A stretch of 64,000 bases of DNA. Origin: Caballeronia hypogeia. GTDB taxonomy: Bacteria; Pseudomonadota; Gammaproteobacteria; Burkholderiales; Burkholderiaceae. The stretch lies in the NCBI RefSeq assembly GCF_001544875.2, contig NZ_FCOA02000014.1, positions 120,067 through 184,066 of the forward strand, written 5' to 3'. The position numbers and the translations under genes were made by a program. Under the pieces are notes generated by a model that worked only from the letters and a program-made list of their open reading frames with translations, did not search any database and had not been told where the DNA came from. Shown here in pieces: positions 50,574 through 59,204 of this stretch. Every line of letters begins with the position of its first letter. Position 1 is the first letter of the stretch.

Positions 50574-51989
50574 ATGCAGACTCACGATTCCACCGCCGCG
50601 AGCGGCGAACAGGACCCGCTTGCAATCGAGTCCGCGCTTCTCGCGGAACTCGGGGCGGAACTCGTCACGACGTCGGCCGATATCGATCCGCGTTACTTCA
50701 GCGCGTACAACGAGGCTCCCGGCCGGCGTCCGCTCGCGCTGGTGAGGCCGCGCAGCGTCGGCGACGTATCACGCACGCTCGCGTTGTGCGCGCGGCTTCG
50801 GCAGCCGGTCGTGCCTCAGGGCGGACTGACCGGGCTCGCGCGCGGCGGGGTCGCGCTCGGCGGCGAAATCGTGTTGTCGATGGAACGGTTCGCGGGCATC
50901 GAGTCGGTCGATGCTGCGGCTGCGACCATCACCGTGCGCGCCGGTACACCGCTGCAAGCCGTTCAGGATGCAGCGGCCGCGGCCGGCTTCACGTTCGGCG
51001 TGGATCTCGGCGCGCGCGGCTCGTGCCAGATCGGCGGAACGATCGCGACGAACGCGGGCGGCACGCGCGCCATCCGTTACGGGGTGATGCGCGAGCAGGT
51101 GCTCGGCCTCGAAGCGGTGCTTGCGGACGGCACGGTCCTGTCTTCGATGAACCGCATGCTGAAGAACAACGCGGGCTATGACCTCAAGCAGCTCTTCATC
51201 GGCAGCGAGGGCACGCTCGGGATCATCACGCGCGCGGTGCTGCGGCTTCGCCCGAAGCTCGGCGCACCCGCGACCGCGATGTGCCGCGTCGCCGGCTACG
51301 ATGCGGTGCTGCGTCTGTGGGACCGGATGCGCGCGGTGACGGATGTCGTCAGCTTCGAGGCGATGTGGCCGTCGTTCTATCAATACGTCAGCACGCACAC
51401 GCCCGGCGTCGTGGCGCCATTCGCGGGCGAGGACGGATTCGCGGTGCTGATCGAGTTCGCGACCAGCACGCCGGGTGGCGATGCGGCGCAGACGCTCGAA
51501 GCGTGTCTCGCCGACTGCCTCGAAGCCGGGCTGATCGACGATGCCGCGCTCGCGACGTCGGAGCGGCAGGCCCGCGACATGTGGACGCTGCGCGAAGGCC
51601 TCGCGATCGATGAGTTGCCGCATCTGGTGAACTTCGACGTGAGCCTGCCGACCGGCGAGCTCGGCGCGTTCGCAGAACGTTGCGAGGCGGCGCTGCGCGC
51701 GCGCTGGCCGGACATCGTGTGCGTTTTCTTCGGCCATATCGGCGACGGCAACGTGCATATCGGCGTGTCGCTCGCCGAACTCGACGATGCGCTCGCGGAC
51801 GAGCTCGACCGCACCGTCTATGAGGTCGTTCAGGAAATGGACGGTTCGATCTCGGCGGAGCACGGGATTGGCGTGCTGAAACGGGCGTATCTCGCATGCA
51901 CACGCAGCGACGCTGAAATTGCCCTGATGCGCCTGCTCAAGGCGGCGCTCGACCCACAGCGGATCCTGAATCCGGGCAAGGTCCTTTGA
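50574..51989 (+). CDS. FAD-linked oxidase, GlcD/D-2-hydroxyacid dehydrogenase type
   Basis: A 471-residue PCMH-type flavoenzyme. The FAD domain shows RPRSVGDVSRTLALCARL near 58-75, PQGGLTGLARGGV near 80-92, GGTIATNAGGTRAIRYGVMREQVLGLE near 155-182; the C-terminal domain has FFGHIGDGNVHIGV and HGIGVLKR for substrate and metal. Oxidises D-lactate, glycolate or D-2-hydroxyglutarate-like acids. ATG 50574 has GGTGA five bases ahead. A broken relative lies at 27613-27849. Its product could feed neighbouring pathways, but there is no operon partner. Confidence 0.9.
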   Translation: MQTHDSTAASGEQDPLAIESALLAELGAELVTTSADIDPRYFSAYNEAPGRRPLALVRPRSVGDVSRTLALCARLRQPVVPQGGLTGLARGGVALGGEIVLSMERFAGIESVDAAAATITVRAGTPLQAVQDAAAAAGFTFGVDLGARGSCQIGGTIATNAGGTRAIRYGVMREQVLGLEAVLADGTVLSSMNRMLKNNAGYDLKQLFIGSEGTLGIITRAVLRLRPKLGAPATAMCRVAGYDAVLRLWDRMRAVTDVVSFEAMWPSFYQYVSTHTPGVVAPFAGEDGFAVLIEFATSTPGGDAAQTLEACLADCLEAGLIDDAALATSERQARDMWTLREGLAIDELPHLVNFDVSLPTGELGAFAERCEAALRARWPDIVCVFFGHIGDGNVHIGVSLAELDDALADELDRTVYEVVQEMDGSISAEHGIGVLKRAYLACTRSDAEIALMRLLKAALDPQRILNPGKVL

Positions 51990-52014
51990 GCGACGCCCGG
52001 CGCCCTCGCGCGCC

Positions 52015-53391
52015 CTAGCTGATTTCGGTTTCGCACGAACCGGCGCGCCCCACGAGCAGACGTTCGAGCGCTTTAGCTTCCGCGCATTGTTCGACGCTCA
52101 CCACGGCATGCGCCAGCGAAGCGGCTGCATCGCTTCCGATCACCCCGGCCGCAAGACTCCGGTACTTCGTCAGCAGTTGCGTATGGTCCAGCGGGCGGCG
52201 CGGGTCGCCCAGCGGGACGGTCGCCTGAAGCGAGCGCATCGCGCCGTCGGCGTAAGTGACGGTGACTTCGGGTTCGTCGAGATCGGCGAGTGCTGCATCC
52301 GGTTCGAGGACGATCCGCTCGATCATCGACGCGACGCGCCCGTCCGCGCGCGCCCGTTCGACGAACGCCTCGATGCCCGCATGGCCGAACACGAGCGCGG
52401 CGGCGAGCGCATAGGGCAAGCTCATTTGCGCCGATGCCAGATTGACCGGCTTGCGGTCGCCGCACATTCCGTGCACGAAGGCGCTGAGTCTGACGCGCAC
52501 CTGTGTGACGGGACCGCCGCCCGCCAGCTCCATGAGCGCATCCAGCGCCGCATGAATGCTGCGGCAGCACGCATGCGGCTTGATCGAACAGCGCATGATC
52601 TTCCAGTTCGCGCCGAGCTCCGCGACGAGCGCATCGGCGTCTGCCGAATCCGCCGCGAACGTGCGCAGAAAACCGCCCCACACGTCCTCGAAAACATGGC
52701 TCGCGCCGCTCACGCCCTCCGCCGCGAGCAACGCCGCAGTCAGGCCGCCTTCCGCCGCGCGTCCGGAATGCAGGCGCTTGGTCTGCGACCCATCATGGAT
52801 GAAGCCCCAGAGTCCTCCCGCGAAGCTCGCCGCGTGTCCGAGCGCCGCACCGACGCCGCGCGCATCGAGTCCGAGCACGCGCGCGCTCGCGGCGGCGGCG
52901 CCGAACACGCCGCAGGTCATCGTCGAATGCCAGCCGCGCCCGTTGTGCGCCGAGTAGCCGCCGCACGCTTCGAGCACGCGCCGCGCGATGTCATAGCCGA
53001 GCACGATCGCGTGCAGCAACTCCCTGCCGGAAACGGTCCGCCCGACCCGTCCGAGCGCCGCGAAAACCGCCGGCACGACGACCGCGCCCGAGTGATCGCA
53101 GCCGCCGGAATCGTCGAGTTCGAGCGCATGCGCCGCGACGCCGTTGATGAACGCGGCATCGCGTGCATGCGTGCGTCGCGATGTGCCCCAGATGACGGCG
53201 TCGCCGGTCGAGTCCATCACCGCACGCGCAACGCGCGCCGGCTCCGTGCGCGCGCCCGCGAGCGCCGCGCCGAGCGTATCGAGCAGATGCCGTTTCGCTT
53301 TCTCGACGACCTCATGAGGCAGATCGTCGAACGACGAATCCGCGATGAAGTTCGCGAGCCGTTCCGCCAGCAAGTGCTCCCGCATGTTCAT
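52015..53391 (-). CDS. MmgE/PrpD family protein
   Basis: A 458-residue protein of the 2-methylcitrate dehydratase/cis-aconitate decarboxylase fold. NGVAAHALELDDSG near 83-96, GWHSTMTCGVFGAAAASA near 152-169 and KPHACCRSIHAALDAL near 291-306 are the family blocks. Some members dehydrate citrate-like acids without iron, others isomerise or have unknown roles. It is the last gene of the ArgH/ABC/deacetylase operon and its ATG overlaps the deacetylase stop (ATGA). Separate from the true prp locus at the window end. Confidence 0.87.
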   Translation of the reverse strand: MNMREHLLAERLANFIADSSFDDLPHEVVEKAKRHLLDTLGAALAGARTEPARVARAVMDSTGDAVIWGTSRRTHARDAAFINGVAAHALELDDSGGCDHSGAVVVPAVFAALGRVGRTVSGRELLHAIVLGYDIARRVLEACGGYSAHNGRGWHSTMTCGVFGAAAASARVLGLDARGVGAALGHAASFAGGLWGFIHDGSQTKRLHSGRAAEGGLTAALLAAEGVSGASHVFEDVWGGFLRTFAADSADADALVAELGANWKIMRCSIKPHACCRSIHAALDALMELAGGGPVTQVRVRLSAFVHGMCGDRKPVNLASAQMSLPYALAAALVFGHAGIEAFVERARADGRVASMIERIVLEPDAALADLDEPEVTVTYADGAMRSLQATVPLGDPRRPLDHTQLLTKYRSLAAGVIGSDAAASLAHAVVSVEQCAEAKALERLLVGRAGSCETEIS

Positions 53392-54269
53392 ACGATGGTG
53401 CTCCTGTGACGCTCGAAGATCTCGACCGGATGTCCGGGCTCGTTGGCGCGGCATCGCTCGCGCCACCATGACGCCGCCTGCGCGCCGGTGGCGAACCAGA
53501 CATCGCCGCGTGCGCGCATGGTCGCGAGCAAGTCCCGCAGCACGCCGATGCGCCCCGCCGTCCCGATGATCTCCGGATGCAGCCGCATCACGAAGCACAG
53601 GCCGAAGCGATGAAACGCGTCGAAGTCTCGCGTCCAGTTGCCGAGCACTTCGCGATACGACGCGATGCGCGACTGGCCGGCCGGCACCGGCGGCGCGAGA
53701 TTGAACGCGAAGTAAGGCTCGTCTTCGAGTTCCGCGTGCAGCGGCAGTTCGATCAGCGGCGCATCGTGATGGTAGTAAGGCAGGTCGTCGCCATGCCACG
53801 TCGAAGTCCACGCGATTCCACGCGCATGCAGATGCGCGGCGAAGCCCGGCGCCCAGTTGCCGGTGAACGGTCGAAAGCCCTCGGGCGGGCGGGCCAGGCT
53901 TGCGGTGAGCGCCGCATGACCGCTGTCGAAGGCGTGCTTCTGCTGCGCGAGATCGAGTGCATCGAAGTCCTCGCAGGCCTCGCCGCTCATACCGATCTCG
54001 TGACCCGCCGCGTCGATGCGCGCAACGAGATCGCGATGCGTACGCACGACCTGTCCGGGCACGAACCAGCTCGAAGGCACGTCGTATTCAGCGAGCGTCG
54101 CGAGCAGGCGATCGACGCCGCGCCTTGCGCCATAGCGCCACACGGACAGCGATTTCTCGCGGCCCCCGATATCCGGCGCCTGCGTGCGAATGCCTAGATC
54201 GTCGTTGAAATCGACGGTGAGAATCACGGCGCAGCGCGCGCCGCCGGGCCATTTCGCAGCGTTCGTCAT
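53388..54269 (-). CDS. Polysaccharide-deacetylase-fold protein lacking the metal-binding histidines
   Basis: A 293-residue NodB-fold protein resembling PuuE-type amidases: LTVDFNDD near 17-24, SSWFVPGQVVRTH, GHEIGMSGEACED (89-101) and GFRPFTGNWAPGF. In active deacetylases this stretch carries H-x3-H; here the two positions are Ser95 and Cys99. The paralogue encoded just upstream (54266) keeps both histidines. The start codon overlaps the paralogue's stop by ATGA. It may be an inactive partner subunit, or a metal-independent amidase as reported for PuuE allantoinase. Confidence 0.85.
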   Translation of the reverse strand: MTNAAKWPGGARCAVILTVDFNDDLGIRTQAPDIGGREKSLSVWRYGARRGVDRLLATLAEYDVPSSWFVPGQVVRTHRDLVARIDAAGHEIGMSGEACEDFDALDLAQQKHAFDSGHAALTASLARPPEGFRPFTGNWAPGFAAHLHARGIAWTSTWHGDDLPYYHHDAPLIELPLHAELEDEPYFAFNLAPPVPAGQSRIASYREVLGNWTRDFDAFHRFGLCFVMRLHPEIIGTAGRIGVLRDLLATMRARGDVWFATGAQAASWWRERCRANEPGHPVEIFERHRSTIV

Positions 54270-55123
54270 GCGCTCGCCTGCCCGCTCGATATCCACCAGT
54301 CGGCGACTTCGCTGCCGGTCGCGAACCACACGTCGCCCGTCGCGAGCATGTGATCGATCAAGGCCTCGATGAGCGCGATGCGCCCCGGCTTGCCCGACAC
54401 CTTCGGATGAAACAGCGTGGTCATGCAGAGTCCCTCGTCATGCGAGCCGTCGAACTCGCGGCGCCAGTTGTCGAGCGTCGTCTCGTAGCTCGCGATACGA
54501 TCGAGGCCCGCGGGAAAGTCCGGCCTGCGCTGATATGCGAGCGAGGCGTAATCGTCCAGCTCCCAGCGCGCGGGAATTTCGATCAGGCCACTGTTCGCAT
54601 CGAGCACATAGGGACGGTCGTCGCCGCGCATCGAACTCGAATAGCGCACGCCGAACGTCGCGAGAATGCCGGCGGTCTCGGCGGTCCAGTCGCCCGACGG
54701 CGTGCGAAATCCAACCGGACGCACGCCGAGATGCCGCTCGAACAGTTGCATCGATATCTCCATGACTTCGCGCTGGCGCTGCGGCGTGAGCATCCAGAAC
54801 GCCTCGTGCCGGTAGCCGTGATACGCGACTTCATGACCGCCGCGCACGATCTCGCGGCAGTGCGACGGCCAGTTCTCCATCACCCACGCGGGGATGAAGA
54901 ACGTCGCGCGCACGCCGCGTTCGCGGAGCACATCGAGAATCCTGCCGAGCGCGCGCCACGGCCCATAGGCGCCCAGCGTGAAGTACGAGGGATTGCGCCA
55001 GATCGAGCCATCGAGCATGGCGCCCCCGGTCGGGCCGTCGAGATCGAACGCGAGCGCGACACACGAACGCCTGCCATCGGGCCAGCGCGGCATCGCGTCG
55101 ATACGAAGCTCAGTTGCTCGCAT
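54266..55123 (-). CDS. Polysaccharide deacetylase family protein (PuuE-like)
   Basis: A 285-residue NodB-fold protein. AFDLDGPTGG (Asp27, Asp29), ATFFIPAWVMENWP, GHEVAYHGYRHEAF with His102-x3-His106, and FRTPSGDWT form a complete active-site set. PuuE relatives open cyclic ureides or amides; others remove N-acetyl groups. No signal peptide, so it is cytoplasmic. Its first 14 bases overlap the end of the binding-protein gene. Together with the degenerate paralogue it is the likely amide- or imide-cleaving step of this operon. Confidence 0.87.
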   Translation of the reverse strand: MRATELRIDAMPRWPDGRRSCVALAFDLDGPTGGAMLDGSIWRNPSYFTLGAYGPWRALGRILDVLRERGVRATFFIPAWVMENWPSHCREIVRGGHEVAYHGYRHEAFWMLTPQRQREVMEISMQLFERHLGVRPVGFRTPSGDWTAETAGILATFGVRYSSSMRGDDRPYVLDANSGLIEIPARWELDDYASLAYQRRPDFPAGLDRIASYETTLDNWRREFDGSHDEGLCMTTLFHPKVSGKPGRIALIEALIDHMLATGDVWFATGSEVADWWISSGQASA

Positions 55124-55946
55124 TGATCAGCGCCTTTTGCACGCCTTGTTCCTGCAGGCCCCACTTGGCGAGAATCTTTTGATAAGTGCCGTCCGCGATC
55201 AGCTGATCGAAGGCCTTCGACACTGCGTCGTTGACGGCCGCGTTGTCCTTCGCCATGCCGACGCCCATGTATTGCGACATGAACGGCGCCCCGATCGTCA
55301 CATAAGCGTTCTGATCGATCTTGTTCTGATACGGCATGGTTTCGCCGCCCTGCACGGCTGCGTCGAGCCGTCCCTGACGCAGTTGCATGCGCGCGTCCGA
55401 CGAACCATCGGTGCCGACGACCGCGATCGCCTTCTTGCCCGTCTTCACGCAATGCTCGTCGCTCCACAACTTGATGTTCGTCGGGAACGACGTGCGCCGG
55501 CTCGAGCCGATCGTCTTGCCGCAGAGCGCATCCATGTTGGGGAAATCGCCCGCGCGCGTCTTCAGCGCATAGAACTGCGGACCGCTCTTCAGATAATCAA
55601 GAAAGTTCACCGACGCGCGCCGCTCGGGAATATCCGTCATGCCCGACAAGATAATGTCGACGCGTTTGGTCGCGAGCGCGCTCAGCATCTGATCGAAGCT
55701 CGTTTCCTGCCACACCATCTTCACGCCCATCTTCGCGGCGAGCGCTTCGCCGAGATCGATGTCGAAGCCGGTCAGCTTGTCGGTTTCCGGGTCCTTGAAT
55801 TCGAACGGCGGATAGTTCGGCACCACGGCGGCGACGATTTCCTTCTTGCCGGGCGCGGACGTCTGCGCGGCGGCGACATCGACATGCAGCAGCGCGACGG
55901 CGCACGCCAGTGCACAGAGGCTTTGCAAACGAAGAGTGGCTTTCAT
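55110..55946 (-). CDS. Polar amino-acid-type ABC transporter substrate-binding protein
   Basis: A 278-residue periplasmic binding protein. A signal peptide ends near VAAAQ; the mature part has NYPPFEFKDPETDKLTGFDIDLG near 44-66, KRVDIILSGMTDIPERR and DAAVQGGETM, the SBP_bac_3 pattern for amino-acid-like ligands. It delivers substrate to the permease (56781) and ATPase (55994) encoded just upstream on the same strand. Confidence 0.9.
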   Translation of the reverse strand: MKATLRLQSLCALACAVALLHVDVAAAQTSAPGKKEIVAAVVPNYPPFEFKDPETDKLTGFDIDLGEALAAKMGVKMVWQETSFDQMLSALATKRVDIILSGMTDIPERRASVNFLDYLKSGPQFYALKTRAGDFPNMDALCGKTIGSSRRTSFPTNIKLWSDEHCVKTGKKAIAVVGTDGSSDARMQLRQGRLDAAVQGGETMPYQNKIDQNAYVTIGAPFMSQYMGVGMAKDNAAVNDAVSKAFDQLIADGTYQKILAKWGLQEQGVQKALINASN

Positions 55947-55993
55947 GAAATGCTCGCTCCGGAATCGATTGTTTGAATGACCTTCAGAAGTTC

Positions 55994-56770
55994 TCAGGCC
56001 AGCACGGCCGAAATGAAATCGCGCGTGCGCGCATGACGCGGTTCGGACAGCACCTGCTCCGGCGGTCCCGCCTCGACGATCTGCCCCTGATCCATGAAAA
56101 CGACACGATTCGCCACTTCGCGCGCGAAGCCCAGTTCGTGAGTGACGACGATCATCGTGATGCCGCTTTGCGCGAGACCGCGCATCACGGCGAGCACTTC
56201 ACCGACGAGTTCGGGATCGAGCGCGGACGTGGGTTCGTCGAACAGCAGCAGTTGCGGATGCATCGCGAGCGCGCGCGCGATGGCCACGCGCTGCTGCTGG
56301 CCTCCCGACAACTCCACCGGAAACGCATCGCACTTGTGACCGAGCCCGACGCGATCGAGCAGCGCGCGCGCTTCCGCCACGGCTTCCGTGCGCGGCCGCT
56401 TGAGCACATGCACCGGGCCTTCGATCACGTTCTCCAGCGCCGTCATGTGCGGGAAGAGATTGAAGCGCTGGAAGACCATCGCGGTCGCGAGACGCTGCCG
56501 CGCGATCTCCTTCTCCGAGAGTTCATGGAGCCTGTTGCCCGTCTGCCGGTAACCGAGCAGTTCGCCCTTCACCCGGAGCGAGCCGTCGCTGATGGTTTCG
56601 AGCTGATTGATGCAGCGAAGCAAGGTGCTCTTGCCCGAGCCCGAAGGCCCGATGATGCACAGCACTTCGCCCTCGGCGACATCGAGCGTGATGCCCTTCA
56701 ACGCCTGAAACTCGCCGAACGATTTGCGCACGTCCGATGCGCGCACGACTGGATTCAACCCTGGATTCAT
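55994..56770 (-). CDS. Polar amino-acid ABC transporter ATP-binding protein (GlnQ-like)
   Basis: A 258-residue ATPase with Walker A GPSGSGKS (41-48), LSGGQQQRVAIARAL, Walker B LLLFDEPTSALDPELVGEVL and the switch His in VVTHELGFAREV. GlnQ/HisP type, two copies per importer. Start ATG 56770 avoids an Arg-rich extension. It lies between the permease and binding-protein genes, ten bases after the permease stop. Confidence 0.93.
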   Translation of the reverse strand: MNPGLNPVVRASDVRKSFGEFQALKGITLDVAEGEVLCIIGPSGSGKSTLLRCINQLETISDGSLRVKGELLGYRQTGNRLHELSEKEIARQRLATAMVFQRFNLFPHMTALENVIEGPVHVLKRPRTEAVAEARALLDRVGLGHKCDAFPVELSGGQQQRVAIARALAMHPQLLLFDEPTSALDPELVGEVLAVMRGLAQSGITMIVVTHELGFAREVANRVVFMDQGQIVEAGPPEQVLSEPRHARTRDFISAVLA

Positions 56771-56780
56771 GCGTGTCTCC

Positions 56781-57650
56781 TCACTGACGGCTCGACGCCC
56801 GGCCCGCGCCGCGCGCATAGCGCCGCTCGACGCGCGTCTGCAGGAACGAAAGCAACGTGACGACGACGAGATACCAGATCGCCCCGACGATCAGCAGTTC
56901 GATCACACGCCCGTTCGCGTAGTAGATGTTCTGCGCGTTGTGCAGCATCTCCGCGTACTGGATCACGCTCGCGAGCGACGTGAGCTTGACCATGCTGACG
57001 AGCTCGTTGCCGATGGGTGGAACGATCACGCGCATCGCCTGCGGAAGAATGATGCGGCGCAGTGCCTGAAGGCGCGGCATGCCGATCGACTTCGCCGCTT
57101 CGTACTGACCGGTATCGACGGACAGCAGCCCCGCGCGCACCACTTCCGAGGTATATGCCCCCTGATTGATGCCGAGCCCGAGAAGCGCCGCGAGAAACGG
57201 CGTCATGACATCGACCGTGCGCAGCGCGAACACGCCGGGAATGCCGATGGTCGGAAACACGAGCGCGAGGTTGAACCACAGGAGCAGTTGCAGAATGACC
57301 GGCGTGCCGCGAAAGAGCCAGACGTAGCCTTGCGCGATGGAACTCAGCACCGGATTGCTGGAGAGCCGCATCACCGCCGTGATGACGCCCAGCGCGATGC
57401 CCAGTGCCATCGCGAGAATCGTCATGACGATGGTGTTGACGAGGCCCATCAGGATCGTGCGGGCCGTCAGAAAGCGCCCGACCGTCTGCCACTCGATCTG
57501 CCCGCGCGCGAAGGCCGCGACGATATACCCGATCACGACGATGATCGCCGCCGACGCCACATAGCGGCCCCAGTACCTGCGGCGCACGCGCTCGAGCGGC
57601 GGCTGTTCCGCCGTCATCGAGTGCTGCGCCTGCTCCGCTGCGCTCAACAT
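56781..57650 (-). CDS. Polar amino-acid ABC transporter permease
   Basis: A 289-residue HisM/GlnP-type permease with five or six helices and a 30-residue soluble start. TILMGLVNTIVMTILAMALG, VWLFRGTPVILQLLL near 108-122 and the coupling loop GQYEAAKSIGMPRLQALRRIILPQAMR near 182-208 are typical. As the only permease of the set it should act as a homodimer. Its start overlaps the argH-like stop by seven bases, so coupling with the lyase is tight. Confidence 0.9.
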   Translation of the reverse strand: MLSAAEQAQHSMTAEQPPLERVRRRYWGRYVASAAIIVVIGYIVAAFARGQIEWQTVGRFLTARTILMGLVNTIVMTILAMALGIALGVITAVMRLSSNPVLSSIAQGYVWLFRGTPVILQLLLWFNLALVFPTIGIPGVFALRTVDVMTPFLAALLGLGINQGAYTSEVVRAGLLSVDTGQYEAAKSIGMPRLQALRRIILPQAMRVIVPPIGNELVSMVKLTSLASVIQYAEMLHNAQNIYYANGRVIELLIVGAIWYLVVVTLLSFLQTRVERRYARGAGRASSRQ

Positions 57651-59077
57651 GTCGGACCTCCGTATTCGTTTGCCCATTCGCTCTGCCGCGCGAGCGCCAG
57701 CTTCAGGCGATCGATCTGCTCGACGACGCGCGCCGGCGCCGTGCCGCCGAAGCCGCTGCGTGCATCGACGGCGGCTTCGAGCGTGAGGCGATCGAGCACA
57801 TCGGCATGAAGACGCGGATCGACCGCTGCGAGCATCTCCGGCGTCACGTCGGACAACTCGATGCCGCGCTCCTCGCACGCCCGCACCAGCGCGCCGGTGA
57901 TCTCGTGCGCCTCGCTGAACGGAATGCCTTCCAGCGCGAGCCAGTCGGCGACTTCGGTCGCGAGCGTGAAGCCGAGCGGGGCCTGCCTGCGCAATTCATC
58001 GACGTTCACGCGCATCGTGCGGATCATGCCGGCCATCGCGGGCAGCGTGAGCGCGAGCGTGTCGATGCCGTCGAACGCGGCGTTCTTGTCTTCGGCGAGA
58101 TCGCGGTTGTAGGCGAGCGGCAGCGACTTGAGCGTCGCGAGCAAGCCGCTCAGATTGCCGATCAGACGCCCCGCCTTGCCGCGCGTGAGTTCGGCGATAT
58201 CGGGATTCTTCTTCTGCGGCATGATCGAGCTGCCGGTCGCGTAGCCGTCGTCGAGTTCGACCCAGCGGAACTGGCGCGAGGTCCAGAGGATCACCTCTTC
58301 CGAGAGACGCGACAGGTCCACCGCCAGCATGCTGGTCACGAACAGAAATTCCGCGACGTGATCGCGCGCCGCGACGGCGTCGATCGAGTTTTCGCAAGGC
58401 GCGTCGTAGCCGAGCTCGCTTGCGGAAAGCGCCGGATTCACGCAGATGGCCGAACCCGCGAGCGCCGCCGCGCCGAGCGGCGAACGCGCGCTGCGCCGGT
58501 CCCAGTCGATCAGGCGATCGACGTCGCGATAGAACGCCTGCGCATGCGCCAGCAACTGATGCGCGAACACCACGGGCTGCGCCGGCTGCAGATGCGTGAA
58601 GCCCGTGCTGTAGCTGCGCAGATGCGCCTGCGCCTGAGCGACGAGCGCGTCCTGCAGCGCGATCACATCGCGAGCGATCTTGCGCGCCTTGTCCCGCAGG
58701 AACAAGCGCAGGTCGTTGGCGGCCTGGTCGTTGCGCGAGCGTCCGGCGCGCAGCTTCGCGCCCGCCGCGCCGAGACGCTCCGTCAGCACGCGCTCGAGGA
58801 ACGTATGCACGTCCTCGTCGTGCGGCGACGGCGCAAGCCGCCCTTCGACGAATTCGGCGCGCACCTGCTCCATTTCGTCGAGCAGGCTTTGCAGTTCGTC
58901 GGCGTTCAGCACACCCGCGCGCCGCAGTTCGCGCGCATGCGCCTTCGAGCCTGCCAGATCATACGGCGCGAGCCTGAAATAGCTTTCCTCGGAGCGCGAC
59001 AGCGCCTTGAGTTCGGCCGCCGGCGCGGATCTGAAACGTCCGCCCCAAAGCCGTTCGGTACCTTCCGTCACCTTCAT
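57644..59077 (-). CDS. Argininosuccinate lyase family protein (ArgH-like, catabolic context)
   Basis: A 477-residue fumarase-superfamily lyase. AGRSRNDQAANDLRL (111-125), GFTHLQPAQPV (159-169) with the catalytic His, and the mobile signature GSSIMPQKKNPD (282-293) with its Ser are intact, so it is catalytically competent. True ArgH makes arginine and fumarate; the family also includes lyases that split fumarate from N-succinyl amines such as EDDS. First gene of the importer/deacetylase operon and divergent from a LysR gene, it is probably a catabolic paralogue; the biosynthetic argH would usually stand alone. Confidence 0.85.
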   Translation of the reverse strand: MKVTEGTERLWGGRFRSAPAAELKALSRSEESYFRLAPYDLAGSKAHARELRRAGVLNADELQSLLDEMEQVRAEFVEGRLAPSPHDEDVHTFLERVLTERLGAAGAKLRAGRSRNDQAANDLRLFLRDKARKIARDVIALQDALVAQAQAHLRSYSTGFTHLQPAQPVVFAHQLLAHAQAFYRDVDRLIDWDRRSARSPLGAAALAGSAICVNPALSASELGYDAPCENSIDAVAARDHVAEFLFVTSMLAVDLSRLSEEVILWTSRQFRWVELDDGYATGSSIMPQKKNPDIAELTRGKAGRLIGNLSGLLATLKSLPLAYNRDLAEDKNAAFDGIDTLALTLPAMAGMIRTMRVNVDELRRQAPLGFTLATEVADWLALEGIPFSEAHEITGALVRACEERGIELSDVTPEMLAAVDPRLHADVLDRLTLEAAVDARSGFGGTAPARVVEQIDRLKLALARQSEWANEYGGPTC

Positions 59078-59117
59078 GCCTCGTCCTCGTCACGTTGAGT
59101 TCACGACGAGCATAGGC

Positions 59118-59138
59118 CTACAATTTTTTTGTTTGTAG
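59118..59138. promoter_or_regulatory. CTACAA-N9-TTGTAG inverted repeat in the argH/LysR divergent promoter
   Basis: Perfect 6-bp arms (59118-59123 and 59133-59138) around an AT-rich spacer, 41 bases upstream of the argH-like ATG and 66 bases before the LysR start. The T-N11-A style core and position fit the binding site of the divergent LysR protein. Confidence 0.6.
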
Positions 59139-59204
59139 CGAGATTTTGAACCTGCTTTAATGAAATTTTTCTCAGCATCTCGACCGTGAACCTGTCGAAC
59201 GATC

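Noticed and set aside
52015..53391. prpD of the methylcitrate cycle.
   Set aside because: Same superfamily, but it sits in the ArgH/ABC/deacetylase operon far from prpBC and reads as an MmgE/PrpD-like paralogue.
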